64,000 nucleotides of DNA, taken from the NCBI GenBank assembly GCA_964017045.1, contig OZ024804.1, positions 20,464,537-20,528,536 on the forward strand. The letters run 5' to 3'. The notes under the pieces are model-generated. The model saw nothing but the letters and a program-made list of their open reading frames with translations, ran no database searches and had not been told where the DNA came from. Of the stretch, positions 62,186 through 64,000 are shown piece by piece; the first letter of the stretch is position 1; each line of letters opens with the position of its first letter. The translations under genes and the position numbers were made by a program. This DNA comes from Omphiscola glabra (Eukaryota > Mollusca > Gastropoda > Lymnaeidae).

Positions 62186-63151
62186 ATGGACGAGGAAACT
62201 CTAATAACGATAATTGTAGTGGTCGTTGCTGGAGTCCTCCTCATAGCTGTCACTGTAGTCATCGTCATCGTGGTGGTATGCATACGGAGGAGAAGACCAG
62301 GTCATGCGTCACACGTCAACCATGGCTTTTCTAACAGTTCTCAAACAGACGTTAACGAAAATATTTCAGCGAAGCACACCAGATTAGACAGTCCGGGTGT
62401 AATACCTGATGCCTCATTCACATCAGAAGGCAACAAGTCCTTAGGGATGTCCGGCGACTTGAGCGTCTCAGTGTCCGATAACAATTTTAACGAAATAAAA
62501 AGTTCGTCATCGCAACACAAACATTTAAATATCAGTACGGTGAGCTCTGAGCACAATACCAACGCCTCCAGTGAGCTCATCTATGCTTCCACGGATGTAA
62601 CAAGGGCAAACATTGGCAACCATGAATATTCCACGGTCAACAAACGTTCGATGAACGGAACAGTAAACAGAAGACACTGTGATGACTGCATCGATACCCA
62701 AAATCACTATTCGGTTCTACGCAATACAGTAAAAACGTTTGAGAACCCCTATAACGTTTTGCGCATAAATGGTAATGACGTCATGAGCAATGACGCCAGA
62801 AACGTTGACGCGGATAACTATAATGATGATAGCTGCAGTGACGCGAGTCCGTATGCAATAATAGATGTTGTGAGGGAGGCCAATAAAACATTTGATACGA
62901 ATTTACTGAATGAAAATATGACTAAAAATGAAACAGGTGTTTATAACCAAAGTATAAAGCGTGCAGAGGAAACAGCTGACGAAGATTTTTCTCAGAGACA
63001 TGCCAATGGAGTTCGGCCGATGATTTCAACAAAGAGACCCATGGATAACTCAGATAAAATAGAAAATAGTGATAACATATATTACGAACTAGAGCCTAAG
63101 ACGGAGAGTTCTGACTCAGATTCTGAAGAACAGGAGGAAACATGCGTTTAG
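62186..63151 (+). CDS. Small adaptor-like membrane protein with ITAM-like tail
   Basis: Single exon, 321 residues. An in-frame TGA 18 bp upstream supports this ATG. Residues 1-6 are outside, 7-33 form a very hydrophobic Val/Ile helix, then RRRRP. The tail has Y133 (YAST), Y148 (YSTV), Y175 (HYSVL), Y189 (PYNVL), Y223 (SPYAII, ITIM consensus) and Y299 (IYYELE). Y175 and Y189 form YxxL-x10-YxxL, the same spacing as in copy 1 and in the 1155-residue gene, and IYYELE is the shared terminal motif. The C-terminus ETCV fits a class I PDZ ligand. With almost no ectodomain it looks like a signalling adaptor that would pair with receptors, but lost upstream exons cannot be excluded. Confidence 0.78.
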   Translation: MDEETLITIIVVVVAGVLLIAVTVVIVIVVVCIRRRRPGHASHVNHGFSNSSQTDVNENISAKHTRLDSPGVIPDASFTSEGNKSLGMSGDLSVSVSDNNFNEIKSSSSQHKHLNISTVSSEHNTNASSELIYASTDVTRANIGNHEYSTVNKRSMNGTVNRRHCDDCIDTQNHYSVLRNTVKTFENPYNVLRINGNDVMSNDARNVDADNYNDDSCSDASPYAIIDVVREANKTFDTNLLNENMTKNETGVYNQSIKRAEETADEDFSQRHANGVRPMISTKRPMDNSDKIENSDNIYYELEPKTESSDSDSEEQEETCV

Positions 63152-64000
63152 TAAACTATAACACACAGAGCTGTGGGAAGTATGTGCTTTTTTAAATGAT
63201 CTTCAAGTAGAGGGAGTGAGAGACAAGTCGGACTTTCAATAGATGTACTAATGACACATTGTTAGTGTTACATTATATGACTAAAGGTTGTTGAGTTAAC
63301 TTAATTATAAGTGATGTGTTTGTATTTTCTTGTATTTAAATACTATTTTGTTTATACGATGTGAGTTAAAATGTATGTATTATGCCCTGATTTAAAAAAT
63401 GACCTGGAGATGGAGATAGATAGAGCAGAGAGAAGGAAATAGAGAGAGAAGAGGGAGGTAGATAGAGATGGGAGCGGGACGTAGAGAGTGGCGAGGGCGA
63501 ATATAGAGGGAAAGGGGTGGATATAGAGTGTAGAGGGAGATAGTAAGATTTGCGACAGAGAGCTATATAGATAGACGAGAGATAGTCCTAAAGAGAGGTG
63601 AAAGGGAGGTAATCAAAGAGGGGAAAGGGGCATAGAAAAATACGGGAAAGGGAGGTAGATAGTGAGTGTAGAGGGGGTAGATAGTGAGGGTAGAGGGGGT
63701 AGATAGGGTGAGAAAGAGCGGGTGATTAATTTTGTGACACTTTTAGTGTAAGTGTATGCACTTGTACATGATTTGTATAATGTACACCAGTCAGCGATGA
63801 TAGATCTTGTAAACATTCACTCAGCATTTTTGTCTGCTGCTTGCAAACATTACATTGTCGTCTGGTGCTGGAAAAAATAAAATATGGCTGTAAAACCATT
63901 TGAAATTCAAAATCATCTCATCTCAAAAAAAAAAATTAAATAAATACTAGCTATAGCTCGCCTAACATTGGCGACAGCAATGCTTGACTTTCCCAACTAC
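63152..64000. other. 3' region with a purine-rich tract
   Basis: 63,402-63,715 is GA-rich (GAGAGGGAGATAGATAGAG-type words) and strongly strand-asymmetric. An AATAAA lies near 63,876. No further gene before the window edge. Confidence 0.6.

Noticed and set aside
1..64000. tRNA or rRNA genes
   Set aside because: Read by eye, no cloverleaf with A and B boxes and no rRNA-like block was recognised; a covariance-model scan would be needed to exclude them.

Overview
The window is AT-rich animal DNA. It has GT-AG introns, short 5' non-coding exons, many minisatellites and decayed LINE, Ty3 and hAT copies, and no bacterial signals (no operons, no Shine-Dalgarno sites). The mix of repeats and the tyrosine-motif receptors suggest an invertebrate, most likely a gastropod mollusc. 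That placement is inference, because no single gene fixes the taxon.

The left half (about 0-32 kb) is a tandem array of three segmental duplicates of roughly 12-13 kb. Unit A covers about 1-13,400, unit B about 13,400-25,430, and unit C starts near 25,440. Each unit has the same order: an 11-bp AAAGTAGTACC minisatellite (almost gone in A), a TGTAAGG-type repeat, a 5' non-coding exon, an AT microsatellite, a signal-peptide exon and one long exon. The long exon encodes a type I membrane protein with a tyrosine-motif tail. Copies 1 (1846-3282) and 3 (27436-28978) are open. Copy 2 (15656-17122) has a frameshift in its membrane segment, a stop inside the ITAM-like motif, and a lost terminal tyrosine. 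Insertions present in one unit and absent from the matching site of another (LINE tail, two MITE types, hAT, Ty3) show the units diverged after duplication.

The right half (about 32-64 kb) has a larger relative at 36190-40314 (1155 residues: same N-terminal domain and intron phase, mucin-like stalk, ten tyrosine motifs). It also has two single-exon genes at 52063-53457 and 62186-63151 that encode a very short N-terminus, one membrane helix and a long tyrosine-motif tail, like transmembrane signalling adaptors. Between them lie large minisatellites and LINE remnants, including a 27-bp array of about 75 copies at 41.6-43.6 kb.

Four of these genes end in the same motif, IY[FY]ELE. Three carry a YxxL-x10-Yxx[LI] pair, the ITAM arrangement, with identical 14-residue tyrosine spacing. 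The simplest reading is a local family of receptors and receptor-like adaptors that signal through tyrosine phosphorylation and SH2 proteins, with copies shifting between activating-like and inhibitory-like tails. No ligand or named ortholog is recognised, and everything functional here is inference.
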